DNA of 64,000 nucleotides from Asanoa siamensis. Lineage in GTDB: Bacteria; Actinomycetota; Actinomycetes; Mycobacteriales; Micromonosporaceae. The notes under the pieces are model-generated. The model ran no database searches, was not told the origin of the DNA, and saw only the letters and a list, made by a program, of their open reading frames with translations. This document shows, in pieces, positions 43,031-50,536 of this stretch; within the stretch, counting starts at the first letter, position 1; each line of letters begins with the position of its first letter. Location of the stretch: the NCBI RefSeq assembly GCF_016862555.1, contig NZ_BONE01000036.1, forward strand, positions 1 to 64,000, given 5' to 3'. The position numbers and the translations under genes were made by a program.

Positions 43031-43180
43031 GTACGTTCTCCCCCCGGCACCGCTGCGGGACGCGCTTGCCCCGCGTTTCCCATACTCAGGTGATAGTTCT
43101 ACTTACGCTCCGTCAATCGCTGATCTCACCCAGTAGTGGGAAGACGGTGCGTTATTGCGCTACAAGCCCGGCAAAATGCG

Positions 43181-43186
43181 TATAAT
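43181..43186 (+). promoter_or_regulatory. Consensus -10 element TATAAT
   Basis: A perfect TATAAT at 43181-43186 in the AT-rich 43090-43200 gap, about 120 bp before the TIGR02611-type gene. A good -35 at the usual distance is not evident (TTGCGC lies 20 bp upstream). Confidence 0.4.
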
Positions 43187-43309
43187 GCCCGACTTGCTGT
43201 GGTACTGGGCACCGTCCGGCGTCGGGTAGCTCAGACGTCGACTCAGTTCGGTAACGTCGAGCGGTCCCGTTGAGTGACGGGCCGAGGCGGAGCCGGAGTG
43301 GATTGGGCG

Positions 43310-43852
43310 ATGAAACCATCCTCAATGGAGCAAATGGGCAGCGGCGCGGAGCGGGAGGCGACCATCGCGGAGACCGAGGAGCGGAGGCACGGGGTGACGC
43401 TCGATCGGAGTAGCCCGCCCGAAAATTCGGATCCAGAGGTACGAACGGGCGTTTCGGCGCCGGCCCACCGGGGCCGCATCGGCGAAACCCTCGAACTGAT
43501 CCGGGCAAACCCGACCGGACGGATGATCCTCCGCATCACGGTCGCGATTGCCGGGCTCGCCGTCGTCGCTCTGGGTATTCTGCTCATACCGCTACCCGGC
43601 CCGGGCTGGTTCATCGTGATCGGCGGCCTGGCCATCTGGGCGGTGGAGTTCACGTGGGCCAAAAAGCTCCTCACCTTCACCCGCCGCAACGTACGAGCCT
43701 GGACCGCCTGGATCGGGCGCCAAGCCTGGCCCCTACGCCTGGTCATCGGCGCCGTCGGCCTGATCTTCGTGGCATTCGTCGTCTGGGCCTCCGTCAAGGT
43801 CAGCCTCGACATCGACCTGATCACCGAGACCCGCGACTTCTTCGGCTGGTGA
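43310..43852 (+). CDS. TIGR02611-type PGPGW membrane protein
   Basis: About 180 aa. Residues 1-60 are hydrophilic and acidic. Two membrane segments follow: MILRITVAIAGLAVVALGILLIPLPGPGW, with the diagnostic PLPGPGW motif, and LRLVIGAVGLIFVAFVVWASV. The loop between (FTWAKKLLTFTRRNVRAW) is basic. Members of this actinobacterial family have no known function. ATG at 43310 is chosen; GTG at 43298 and ATG at 43325 are alternatives. The tRNA gene follows 60 bp downstream. Confidence 0.8.
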   Translation: MKPSSMEQMGSGAEREATIAETEERRHGVTLDRSSPPENSDPEVRTGVSAPAHRGRIGETLELIRANPTGRMILRITVAIAGLAVVALGILLIPLPGPGWFIVIGGLAIWAVEFTWAKKLLTFTRRNVRAWTAWIGRQAWPLRLVIGAVGLIFVAFVVWASVKVSLDIDLITETRDFFGW

Positions 43853-43911
43853 CTGCTCGCGGGGCGGATGTGCGCCCCGGTGTCGGGATCAGGTATTGTC
43901 GTCCGCGCTGA

Positions 43912-43983
43912 GGGCGATTAGCTCAGCGGGAGAGCGCTTCGTTCACACCGAAGAGGTCACTGGTTCGATCCCAGTATCGCCCA
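43912..43983 (+). tRNA. tRNA-Val (anticodon CAC)
   Basis: A complete cloverleaf: acceptor GGGCGAT (43912-43918) with ATCGCCC (43976-43982), D-stem GCTC/GAGC, anticodon stem CTTCG/CGAAG around loop TTCACAC with anticodon CAC at 43944-43946, T-arm ACTGG-TTCGATC-CCAGT, discriminator A at 43983. CCA is not encoded. Confidence 0.96.
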
Positions 43984-43995
43984 CGAGCTTGGGGT

Positions 43996-44036
43996 GCCCC
44001 TGTCCGCGGAACGCGCGGACGGGGGCGCTCGTTTTG
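43996..44036 (+). terminator. Terminator after tRNA-Val
   Basis: GCCCCTGTCCGCG (43996-44008) pairs with CGCGGACGGGGGC (44014-44026) with one T-G wobble and a GAACG loop; TTTT at 44032-44035 follows. Confidence 0.85.
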
Positions 44037-44042
44037 TTGGCT

Positions 44043-44061
44043 CCGGGGGCCGAGCCCCCGG
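44043..44061. repeat. Short GC hairpin CCGGGGGC-cga-GCCCCCGG
   Basis: Perfect 8-bp arms with a CGA loop directly after the tRNA terminator. Hairpins of this form, pairing a run of G with a run of C, are scattered in many actinobacterial genomes; it may be a second terminator. From 44062 to 44213 I see no gene. Confidence 0.5.
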
Positions 44062-44213
44062 ACACCCCGCGGTGCGGTTGTCGCGCCACGTTCGGGGCCT
44101 TCTCTTTTCTTGTCCTTCACCTTGTGGCTACCCGGGTCGGGTGAAAGTGGACGTTCTTGGCTCGTGCTCGCTGTGAGGGTTTGGTCACCTGTGGTTGTGG
44201 GGACTTGGGCGCG

Positions 44214-44243
44214 TTGACAGGTGTTGCTGGCGGCTAATAGCGT
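44214..44243 (+). promoter_or_regulatory. Sigma-A-type promoter of the glycosyltransferase operon
   Basis: -35 TTGACA at 44214-44219 and -10 TAGCGT at 44238-44243, spacer 18 bp, about 42 bp before the predicted ATG. TAnnnT -10 elements are normal in high-GC actinobacteria. Confidence 0.6.
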
Positions 44244-44291
44244 GCCTTCGGTCACGGGTACGAGCGCGGCTCGGTTTAGGAGTTCTTGGGG

Positions 44292-45641
44292 ATGCAGGCG
44301 CAGGGGGCGGCCGCGCGGGATGCGGCTGGGCGTCGCGGCGTCCTGGGTTCGCCCGTTGGGCGGGCAGGGCTTCTGGTTTTTGCCGTTGCCCTCGCCGTGT
44401 TGGTTCTCAAGGTTGTGTGGGCCGCTAATACGTGGGGCACCAATGACGTTGGGCACTGGACGCGGTTTGCCGGTGGCGTGGAGAAGTGGGGGCCCGTTGG
44501 GATCTACGGGCATGAGTTCAAGGCCGTTTACAACCATCCGCCGCTGATCGGGTACCTGCTTTATACGTACAACTGGCTTGTCGCCCATGGGGTGGCCGAC
44601 CTGTCCACGTTGGTGAAGCTGCCGTCGATCTTTGCTGATCTGGTTTCTTCGCTGGTTGTGTTCGATCTTGTGCGGCGGGCTCGGTCCCTTCGTGAGGGGA
44701 CCGCGGCCGGTCTTGCCGTGGCGCTCAGCCCCGCCTTGTTCGTGATCTCCGGGTTTCATGGGAACAACGATCCGTTGTTCGTCATGTTCGCCCTCGTGGC
44801 CGCCTGGTTGTTGATGACCCGGCGGTCCGCCTCGCTGGCCGGGGTCGCGATCGCGTTGGCCGTCAGCGTGAAGTTGATTCCGGTCATCCTCGTGCCCGTG
44901 CTGGCCCTCGCCGCTTGGCGGTGGGGTTTCAAGCGGCTCGTGGCGTTCCTCGTCGGGTCCGGGCTGACCATGGGCGTCATCTGGGCGCCGGCCGTGCTGC
45001 TCAAGTGGACCGACCTCAAGGCGCAGGTGCTCGGTTACGCCGGGATCGGCGTACGCGAGTGGGGTCCTGTGCAGTTCGCCAAGTGGCTGCACGCGCCCGA
45101 CGGCCTCGTCGACCTGATGATCGGGCCCGGGCGGTGGGTCTCGCTGCTGCTCGGTGCGCTGCTGCCCGTCGCGCTCGTCTGGCGGCGGCCCGAGAAGCTG
45201 CACGTCGCCATCGGGCTCGGGTTCGCGGTCTTCCTGCTGCTGAGCCCCGCGTTCGGCATGCAGTACCTGACCTGGCCGCTGGCGGCGGCGTACCTCGTCA
45301 ACTTCTGGGTGGCGACCGGCTACCACGTGGCGGCTTCCACCTTGATCTGGGTGGTCTACGAGCGGTGGAATGAGTACCGCTGGCCCTGGGACTGGTGGCA
45401 GGGCCGGGCCGTGGCGATGAACACCACCGCGTTCACCCTCGCGGTGGTGAGTTGGGTGGCCCTGCTCGCCGTGGTCGTGGCGGGCCTCGTGGTCGTGCTG
45501 CGGGCGTGGCGGTCACCCGCGGAGCCGGATCGGGATCCGGACCAGCACGACAGCGACACCAGCGATCTGCCCGCGGGGGAGAGCCGCGACGAGCCGTCCG
45601 ACGGCTACCGACAGTCCGCCGACGTGGTCGGCGCCAAATGA
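44292..45641 (+). CDS. Polytopic GT-C-type membrane glycosyltransferase
   Basis: A 449-aa protein with about ten membrane helices, for example LLVFAVALAVLVLKVVWA, SLAGVAIALAVSVKLIPVILVPVLAL and SLLLGALLPVALVW. NHPPLIGYLLYTYNW and FHGNNDPLFVMFALVAAW (acidic, loop-exposed) resemble DUF2029/GT87 and PMT-like transferases that use polyprenyl-phosphate sugars on the outer face. The C-terminal 50 residues are acidic and cytosolic. ATG at 44292 fits the promoter. The first 500 bp use T-ending and GGG/CGG codons far more than the rest. It ends in ATGA overlap with a possible start of the next gene. Confidence 0.85.
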   Translation: MQAQGAAARDAAGRRGVLGSPVGRAGLLVFAVALAVLVLKVVWAANTWGTNDVGHWTRFAGGVEKWGPVGIYGHEFKAVYNHPPLIGYLLYTYNWLVAHGVADLSTLVKLPSIFADLVSSLVVFDLVRRARSLREGTAAGLAVALSPALFVISGFHGNNDPLFVMFALVAAWLLMTRRSASLAGVAIALAVSVKLIPVILVPVLALAAWRWGFKRLVAFLVGSGLTMGVIWAPAVLLKWTDLKAQVLGYAGIGVREWGPVQFAKWLHAPDGLVDLMIGPGRWVSLLLGALLPVALVWRRPEKLHVAIGLGFAVFLLLSPAFGMQYLTWPLAAAYLVNFWVATGYHVAASTLIWVVYERWNEYRWPWDWWQGRAVAMNTTAFTLAVVSWVALLAVVVAGLVVVLRAWRSPAEPDRDPDQHDSDTSDLPAGESRDEPSDGYRQSADVVGAK

Positions 45642-45658
45642 GCACGGGAGGCTCCGTT

Positions 45659-47116
45659 ATGGCTGACGCTCCGCGCATCGGCATCCTCGTGGTGGCCTAC
45701 AACGCGGCGACGACGTTGCAGGCGACCCTGGATCGGATCCCGGTCGAGTTCCGGGACCAGATCACCGAGGTGCTCGTGCTGGACGACGCGAGCCACGACG
45801 ACACCCACCTGCACGGCCTGAGCTGGGCGCAGCGGGAGGACACCCCGCACACGATCGTGATCCGGCACTCGAAGAACCTCGGGTACGGCGGCAACCAGAA
45901 GGCCGGCTACCAGCTCGCCATCGAGCACGGCCTCGACATCGTCGTGATGCTGCACGGCGACGGCCAGTACGCACCCGAGATGCTCCCGCAGATGGTCGAG
46001 CCGCTGGTCAAGGGTCAGGCCGACGCGGTCTTCGGCTCGCGGATGATGGAGCCCGGCGCCGCCAAGAAGGGCGGGATGCCGTTCTACAAGCGGGTCGGCA
46101 ACCGGATCCTCACCCGGGTCGAGAACGGGATGCTGGGCACCGGGCTGACCGAGTTCCACTCGGGGTACCGGGCCTACAGCGTGGCGGCGCTCAAGGACAT
46201 CCCGTTCACCGAGAACACCGACGACTTCGACTTCGACACGCAGATCATCATCCAGCTCCTGCACGCGAAGAAGCACATCGCCGAAATCCCGATCCCGACC
46301 TACTACGGCGACGAGATCTGCTACGTCAACGGCATGAAGTACGCCAAGGACGTCGTCAAGGACGTCGTGGAATACAAGCTGTCCAGCAAGGGCTTCGGCA
46401 CGTCGGCGTGGATCCCCTCGGTCGACGAGTACGCGTTCAAGGACGGCGACGGCACGTCGCACGCGGTGATCCTCGAGATGATGGCGCAGATGGAGCCGGC
46501 CAAGGTCCTCGACATCGGCTGCTCCGGCGGCCGCCTCGCCGAGTTCATGCGCGCCGCGGGCCACCACGTGACCGGCGTCGACTACCTCGAGGTGCCCGGC
46601 GTCCGCGACCGCGTCGACGTCTTCTACCAGGCCGACCTCACCAACGGCATCCCGCCCGAGATCGGCGTCGGCTTCGATGTCGTGATCGCCGGCGACATCA
46701 TCGAGCACCTGCCCCGGCCGACCGAGACGATGCGCGAGATCCGCCGGGTGCTCCGCCCGGGCGGTCAGGTGCTGCTCTCGGTGCCGAACTTCGGTCACTG
46801 GTACCCGCGGGCCCGGGTGCTGTCCGGCATGTTCGGCTACGACCGCCGCGGCATCCTCGACAACACCCACCTACGCTTCTTCACCCGGGCGTCGCTGCGC
46901 CGGCTGGTCCGCAAGGCGGGCTTCGACCTGCTCGACGAGCGCGCGACCGGCCTGCCGCTCGGCGTCGTGACCGACGCCGACAAGACCCCGCTCAAGATGG
47001 TCCGCGCGATCGACAAGGGCCTGGTCCGGATGCGCCCGACGTTCTTCGGCTACCAGTGGATCCTGCGGCTCACCCCGCACGCCGAAGAGGCCGTCCTCGT
47101 CACCACCACCAACTGA
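45659..47116 (+). CDS. Bifunctional GT2 glycosyltransferase / SAM methyltransferase
   Basis: A 485-aa fusion. Residues 1-250 are a GT2 domain: RIGILVVAYNAATTLQATL, EVLVLDDASHDDT (UDP-ribose aspartates), VVMLHGDGQYAPEMLPQ with the DxD-like DGD, and FHSGYRAYSVAAL; it looks like a dolichol/polyprenol-phosphate hexose synthase. Residues 275-485 are a methyltransferase: KVLDIGCSGGRLAEFMRAAGH and VVIAGDIIEHLPRP. The pair would build and modify a sugar on a lipid carrier, handed to the preceding GT-C enzyme. ATG at 45659 has GGGAGG 7 bp upstream; ATG at 45638 overlaps the previous stop and is possible. Confidence 0.9.
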   Translation: MADAPRIGILVVAYNAATTLQATLDRIPVEFRDQITEVLVLDDASHDDTHLHGLSWAQREDTPHTIVIRHSKNLGYGGNQKAGYQLAIEHGLDIVVMLHGDGQYAPEMLPQMVEPLVKGQADAVFGSRMMEPGAAKKGGMPFYKRVGNRILTRVENGMLGTGLTEFHSGYRAYSVAALKDIPFTENTDDFDFDTQIIIQLLHAKKHIAEIPIPTYYGDEICYVNGMKYAKDVVKDVVEYKLSSKGFGTSAWIPSVDEYAFKDGDGTSHAVILEMMAQMEPAKVLDIGCSGGRLAEFMRAAGHHVTGVDYLEVPGVRDRVDVFYQADLTNGIPPEIGVGFDVVIAGDIIEHLPRPTETMREIRRVLRPGGQVLLSVPNFGHWYPRARVLSGMFGYDRRGILDNTHLRFFTRASLRRLVRKAGFDLLDERATGLPLGVVTDADKTPLKMVRAIDKGLVRMRPTFFGYQWILRLTPHAEEAVLVTTTN

Positions 47117-47124
47117 CGCGTCGT

Positions 47125-47156
47125 GCGGGCCGCCCCGGACCTCCGGGGCGGCCCGC
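47125..47156. terminator. Hairpin terminator between convergent genes
   Basis: GCGGGCCGCCCCGGA (47125-47139) pairs perfectly with TCCGGGGCGGCCCGC (47142-47156). It sits between the convergent stops at 47116 and 47164 and can serve both. Confidence 0.8.
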
Positions 47157-47163
47157 CGCGCGT

Positions 47164-47640
47164 TCAGCTCCGGAACAGGGCCGCGTACCGGTCGAGGTAG
47201 AGCGGCCAGCCGTCGTCGCGCGCGATGCCGTCGCTGACCGACTCCCAACCCGGCCCGTGCCGGTCCAGGTCGCGGTGCTCGAGCTCCACCCGGGTGCGGC
47301 CCGGCGCCTCGGCGACGAACGTGACCTCGACCTCGCTGGTCAGGTCGTGGTCCGTCTCGACCTGCCAGGTGGGCCCGATGTCCCAGCTGAAGACGACCCG
47401 GTGCGGCGGCTCGTACGCGAGGATCCGCGCCCACCGGCACTCGCTCCCGTCGGCCGCCCGGTCGTAGATGTGACCGCCGACCCGCGGCTCGAGCACCGTC
47501 TCCGTGATGGGCGCCCGCAACAGGTTGTGCTCGCGCGGCTTGAAGTCACCGAACCGCTCGGTGAACACGGCGAACGCCCGCTCGACCGGTGCCTCGACGA
47601 CGATCTGCCGCCGCACCACCGCGGCCGCTGCTTGTGTCAT
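47164..47640 (-). CDS. SRPBCC (AHSA1-type) protein
   Basis: A 158-aa START/Bet v1-like protein with the AHSA1 pattern: VVEAPVERAFAVFTERFGDFKPREHN, GGHIYDRAADGSECRWARILAYEPPHRVVFSWDI, VEVTFVAEAPGRTRVELEHRDLDRHG. Such proteins bind a hydrophobic ligand; exact function unknown. ATG at 47640 overlaps the ArsR stop (ATGA). ArsR-SRPBCC pairs are very common in actinomycetes, where the regulator acts on the operon. Confidence 0.9.
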   Translation of the reverse strand: MTQAAAAVVRRQIVVEAPVERAFAVFTERFGDFKPREHNLLRAPITETVLEPRVGGHIYDRAADGSECRWARILAYEPPHRVVFSWDIGPTWQVETDHDLTSEVEVTFVAEAPGRTRVELEHRDLDRHGPGWESVSDGIARDDGWPLYLDRYAALFRS

Positions 47641-47942
47641 GGGTTCTCCTCCTCGGCGATCTCCTGGTAGCCGTCCAGCGCGCGGGCCCAGAACGTGTCG
47701 AGCTGGTCCCGCAGCGCGGCCACGCCGGCCGGGTTCAGGCGGTAGACCCGGCGGGTCCCCTCCGCCCGGTCGGTCACCAGGCCGGCGTCCTTGAGCACCT
47801 TGAGGTGCTGCGAGACGGCCGGGCGGCTGATCGGCAGCTCCCGGGCGAGCTCGCCGACGGCCCGCGGCCGCTCGGCCAGCGCCGTGACGATGGCGAACCG
47901 GCTGGGGTCGCCCAACGCCTCCCAGGCTTGGTAAGTGGCCAC
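47637..47942 (-). CDS. ArsR-family regulator
   Basis: A 101-aa winged-helix protein: ALGDPSRFAIVTALAERPRAVGELARELPISRPAVSQHLKVLKDAGLVTDR. Metal-binding cysteines of ArsR/SmtB types are absent, so it probably senses a non-metal ligand or state. GTG at 47942 starts on VATYQAWEAL. The next gene is coupled by ATGA overlap. The 32 bp back to the DinB stop are slightly AT-rich (CTTACCGAGTC) and could hold a promoter. Confidence 0.92.
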   Translation of the reverse strand: MATYQAWEALGDPSRFAIVTALAERPRAVGELARELPISRPAVSQHLKVLKDAGLVTDRAEGTRRVYRLNPAGVAALRDQLDTFWARALDGYQEIAEEENP

Positions 47943-47974
47943 GAACCGAAAGCTACGACTTACCGAGTCGATCG

Positions 47975-48514
47975 TCAAGCGTCGGCGGGGTCTTCGCCCA
48001 CCAGGCCGTCCACGGACTCGCGGAGGAGGTCCGCGTGGCCCACGTGGCGGGCGTACTCCTCGATCATGTCCATCAGGTGCCGGCGGAGGCTGGCCCGGCG
48101 GCCGTCCGGCCAGGCCGCGACCCCGAGGCGGTCGAGGCCGCCGTCGGCCAGCGCCTCGGCGACCAGCGCGCGGGCCCGCTCGACCGACGCCGTCCAGAGC
48201 GCCATCAGGTCCTCGGGCGAGTCGTCCGCGGCCGTGCGCCACTCCCAGTCGGGGTCCTGGTCGAAGTCGACGGAGGCGAACGGCTCGCTCATCGGCCGGC
48301 CGAACAGCTTCCCGGCGAACGTGTGCTCCTCGACCAGGGCCAGGTGCTTGAGCAGGCCGCCCAGGGTCATCGTGGACGGGCCGAGCGTCGCCCGCAGGCC
48401 GGCGGCGTCCAGGCCGCCACACTTCCAGGCCAGGTAGCGGCGCCCGCGCTCGAGCGCGCCGAGCATGGTGTCGAGATCGTTCCCCGCCGCCGGGGGACCG
48501 GTGAGAACTGCCAT
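47975..48514 (-). CDS. DinB-family (DUF664-like) four-helix protein
   Basis: A 179-aa all-helical protein of the DinB/YfiT fold, with LDTMLGALERGRRYLAWKCGGLDAAGLR, TLGGLLKHLALVEEHTF (metal-type His/Glu) and RRHLMDMIEEYARHVGHADLLRESVDG, whose His residues complete a possible metal triad. Members include mycothiol-dependent maleylpyruvate isomerases and thiol-transferases; many are uncharacterised. It precedes the ArsR-SRPBCC pair on the same strand. Confidence 0.88.
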   Translation of the reverse strand: MAVLTGPPAAGNDLDTMLGALERGRRYLAWKCGGLDAAGLRATLGPSTMTLGGLLKHLALVEEHTFAGKLFGRPMSEPFASVDFDQDPDWEWRTAADDSPEDLMALWTASVERARALVAEALADGGLDRLGVAAWPDGRRASLRRHLMDMIEEYARHVGHADLLRESVDGLVGEDPADA

Positions 48515-48640
48515 GCGTCCGGACGGTAGTCCCCGCCGGCGCCGGTGGCGATCCCGGCGAGCGGCTGGTCAGCGCCGCCCGGCCGGGCGGTCTAGGGTGA
48601 ACCGCGAACCGCGACCGCACCGGGAGATGGGGGAGTGTCC

Positions 48641-49216
48641 ATGGCCGAGGTTGTGCTGTTCCACCACATACACGGGCTGACGCCGGGAGTGACCGCGTTC
48701 GCCGAGGCGCTGCGGTCGGCCGGGCACACCGTGCACACGCCCGACCTCTACGACGGCAACGTCTTCGACACCATCGAGGACGGCCGGGCGTACGCGCGGC
48801 AGGTCGGTTTCGACACCCTGCTCGACAAGGGCGTCGCCGCCGCCGGTGAGCTGCCGGCCGACGTCGTCTACGGCGGCTTCTCGCTCGGCGGCATGCCCGC
48901 GCAGTTGCTCGCCCAGACCCGGCCGACCCGGGGTGCCCTGCTCTTCCACACCAGCATCCCGCCCAAGGAGTTCGGCGGCCCGTGGCCGGCGGCGGTCCCG
49001 GTGCGCGTCCACGCGATGGACCACGACCCGTTCTTCGTCGGCGACGACGGCGACCTCGACGCGGCCCGCGAGATCGTGGCCGCGGCCACCGACGGCGAGC
49101 TCCACCTCTACCCGGGCGACCAGCACCTGTTCACCGACGTGAGCCTGCCGGCCTACGACGCCGAGGCGACGGCCCTCGTCCTCCGGCGGACGCTGGAGTT
49201 CCTGGCCGACAAGTGA
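48641..49216 (+). CDS. Dienelactone-hydrolase-family protein
   Basis: A 191-aa alpha/beta hydrolase of the small DLH type: VVLFHHIHGLTPGVTAFAEAL, YGGFSLGGMPAQLLAQ with the nucleophile Ser in place of the Cys of true dienelactone hydrolases, acid in AMDHDPFFVGD, and His in YPGDQHLFTD. ATG at 48641 has GGGGGAG 6 bp upstream; GTG at 48635 would overlap the ribosome-binding site. It is coupled to the next gene by a GTGA overlap, so the two are one operon. Substrate unknown. Confidence 0.9.
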   Translation: MAEVVLFHHIHGLTPGVTAFAEALRSAGHTVHTPDLYDGNVFDTIEDGRAYARQVGFDTLLDKGVAAAGELPADVVYGGFSLGGMPAQLLAQTRPTRGALLFHTSIPPKEFGGPWPAAVPVRVHAMDHDPFFVGDDGDLDAAREIVAAATDGELHLYPGDQHLFTDVSLPAYDAEATALVLRRTLEFLADK

Positions 49217-50361
49217 CCCCGCACCATCTCTCCACTCTGGACGCCCGCCGGATCGCGGTCCGCGCCCAGCTCCTGGACAGCGCGCGGCCGACCGCCCTGC
49301 TCGACGTGGTGCGGCACCTGACGTTGCTGCAGATCGACCCGACCGCGGCGGTCGCGCCCAGCGCCGAGCTGGTCGTGTGGAGCCGGCTCGGCCCGGCCTG
49401 GTCGCCGGCCGATCTGGCCGCCGCGTTGACGAAGCGGACGCTGGTCGAGCTGACCGCGACGATCCGGCCCGCCGAGGACATGGCGCTTCACCGCGCCGAG
49501 ATGGCCGCGACTCGGGACCGGCCGCCGCCCGGTCGGCGCGGCGAGTTCGTCGCGGCCAACGACGCCTGCCGCCGCGACATCCTGGCCCGGCTGCGGGCGG
49601 AGGGGCCGCTGCCGTCGCGCGTCATCCCGGACACCTGCGTCGTGCCGTGGCGGTCGACCGGCTGGACCGACCAGCAGAACGTCATCCGGCTGCTGGAGGC
49701 CATGTCCCTGCGCGGTGAGGTGGCGGTCGCGGGTCGGCTGGGCCGGGACCGGCTCTGGGACCTGGCGGAGCGCGTCCACCCCGACGACCCGGTGGTCCCG
49801 CTCGACGAGGCGCTGCGCCGGCGCGACGCGCGGCGGCTCGCGGCGCTGGGCATCGCCCGGGCGCGGACCACCCAGGTCCCGATCGAGCCGTACGACGTCG
49901 GCACGGCCGGCGAACCCGCGGTGGTCGACGGCGTCAAGGGGATGTGGCGGGTCGACCCGAGGTATCTCGGCCAGCCGTTCACCGGGCGCGCCGCGCTGCT
50001 CTCGCCGTTCGACCGGCTGGTGCACGACCGGCGCCGGCTGCTGGAGCTGTTCGGCTTCGAGTACGGCCTGGAGATGTACAAGCCGGCCGCCAACCGCCGC
50101 TGGGGCTACTACGCGCTGCCGATCCTGCACGGCGACCGGCTGGTGGGGAAGCTGGACGCGACCGCGGACCGGCGGGCCGGCGTGCTCCGCGTCGACGCCG
50201 TGCACGAGGACGAGCCGTTCGGCACGGAGGTGGCGGCGGCCGTGACCGGCGAGATCAGCTCACTGGCGAGCTGGCTCGGGCTCGAGACGCGCGCCGGTCG
50301 GCTGACCTCGTGGGCGGGTGTCCCGCGGATCTCGGCGCCGCTTCGCCGGGCCCGAGCGTAG
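49213..50361 (+). CDS. Winged-helix protein of the AlkZ/YcaQ DNA-glycosylase family
   Basis: A 382-aa protein with the HTH_42 family pattern. The N-terminal DARRIAVRAQLLD..LLDVVRHLTLLQIDPTAAVAPSAELVVWSRLG includes the LLQID segment around the QxQ/QxD catalytic motif, and the C-terminal DRLVGKLDATADRRAGVLRVDAVHED is the second hallmark. AlkZ-type enzymes unhook DNA crosslinks made by natural products; several are self-resistance proteins. GTG at 49213 overlaps the previous stop. No crosslinker biosynthesis genes are seen nearby, so a general repair role is likelier. Confidence 0.85.
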   Translation: MTPHHLSTLDARRIAVRAQLLDSARPTALLDVVRHLTLLQIDPTAAVAPSAELVVWSRLGPAWSPADLAAALTKRTLVELTATIRPAEDMALHRAEMAATRDRPPPGRRGEFVAANDACRRDILARLRAEGPLPSRVIPDTCVVPWRSTGWTDQQNVIRLLEAMSLRGEVAVAGRLGRDRLWDLAERVHPDDPVVPLDEALRRRDARRLAALGIARARTTQVPIEPYDVGTAGEPAVVDGVKGMWRVDPRYLGQPFTGRAALLSPFDRLVHDRRRLLELFGFEYGLEMYKPAANRRWGYYALPILHGDRLVGKLDATADRRAGVLRVDAVHEDEPFGTEVAAAVTGEISSLASWLGLETRAGRLTSWAGVPRISAPLRRARA

Positions 50362-50536
50362 GCGGCGCAAAGGATCCGCGGGACACGTGCTCGCCGGGGC
50401 GCACGGCGCGGTTGCGGACCCGCGCCGTGGCCTCGGACCAGCCACCCGGTGACCAGTGTGCGCCGGGCCGGTTGCAGCGGGGTTGCGGCGTCACCGCCGG
50501 GTGCGCGAGGCTGCTCGTACACCCGGGAGGTCCACG

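Noticed and set aside
50400-50500. Repeated GGTTGC units upstream of the SARP gene as SARP direct repeats
   Set aside because: Spacing is irregular and does not match the 11- or 22-bp periodicity of SARP binding sites.
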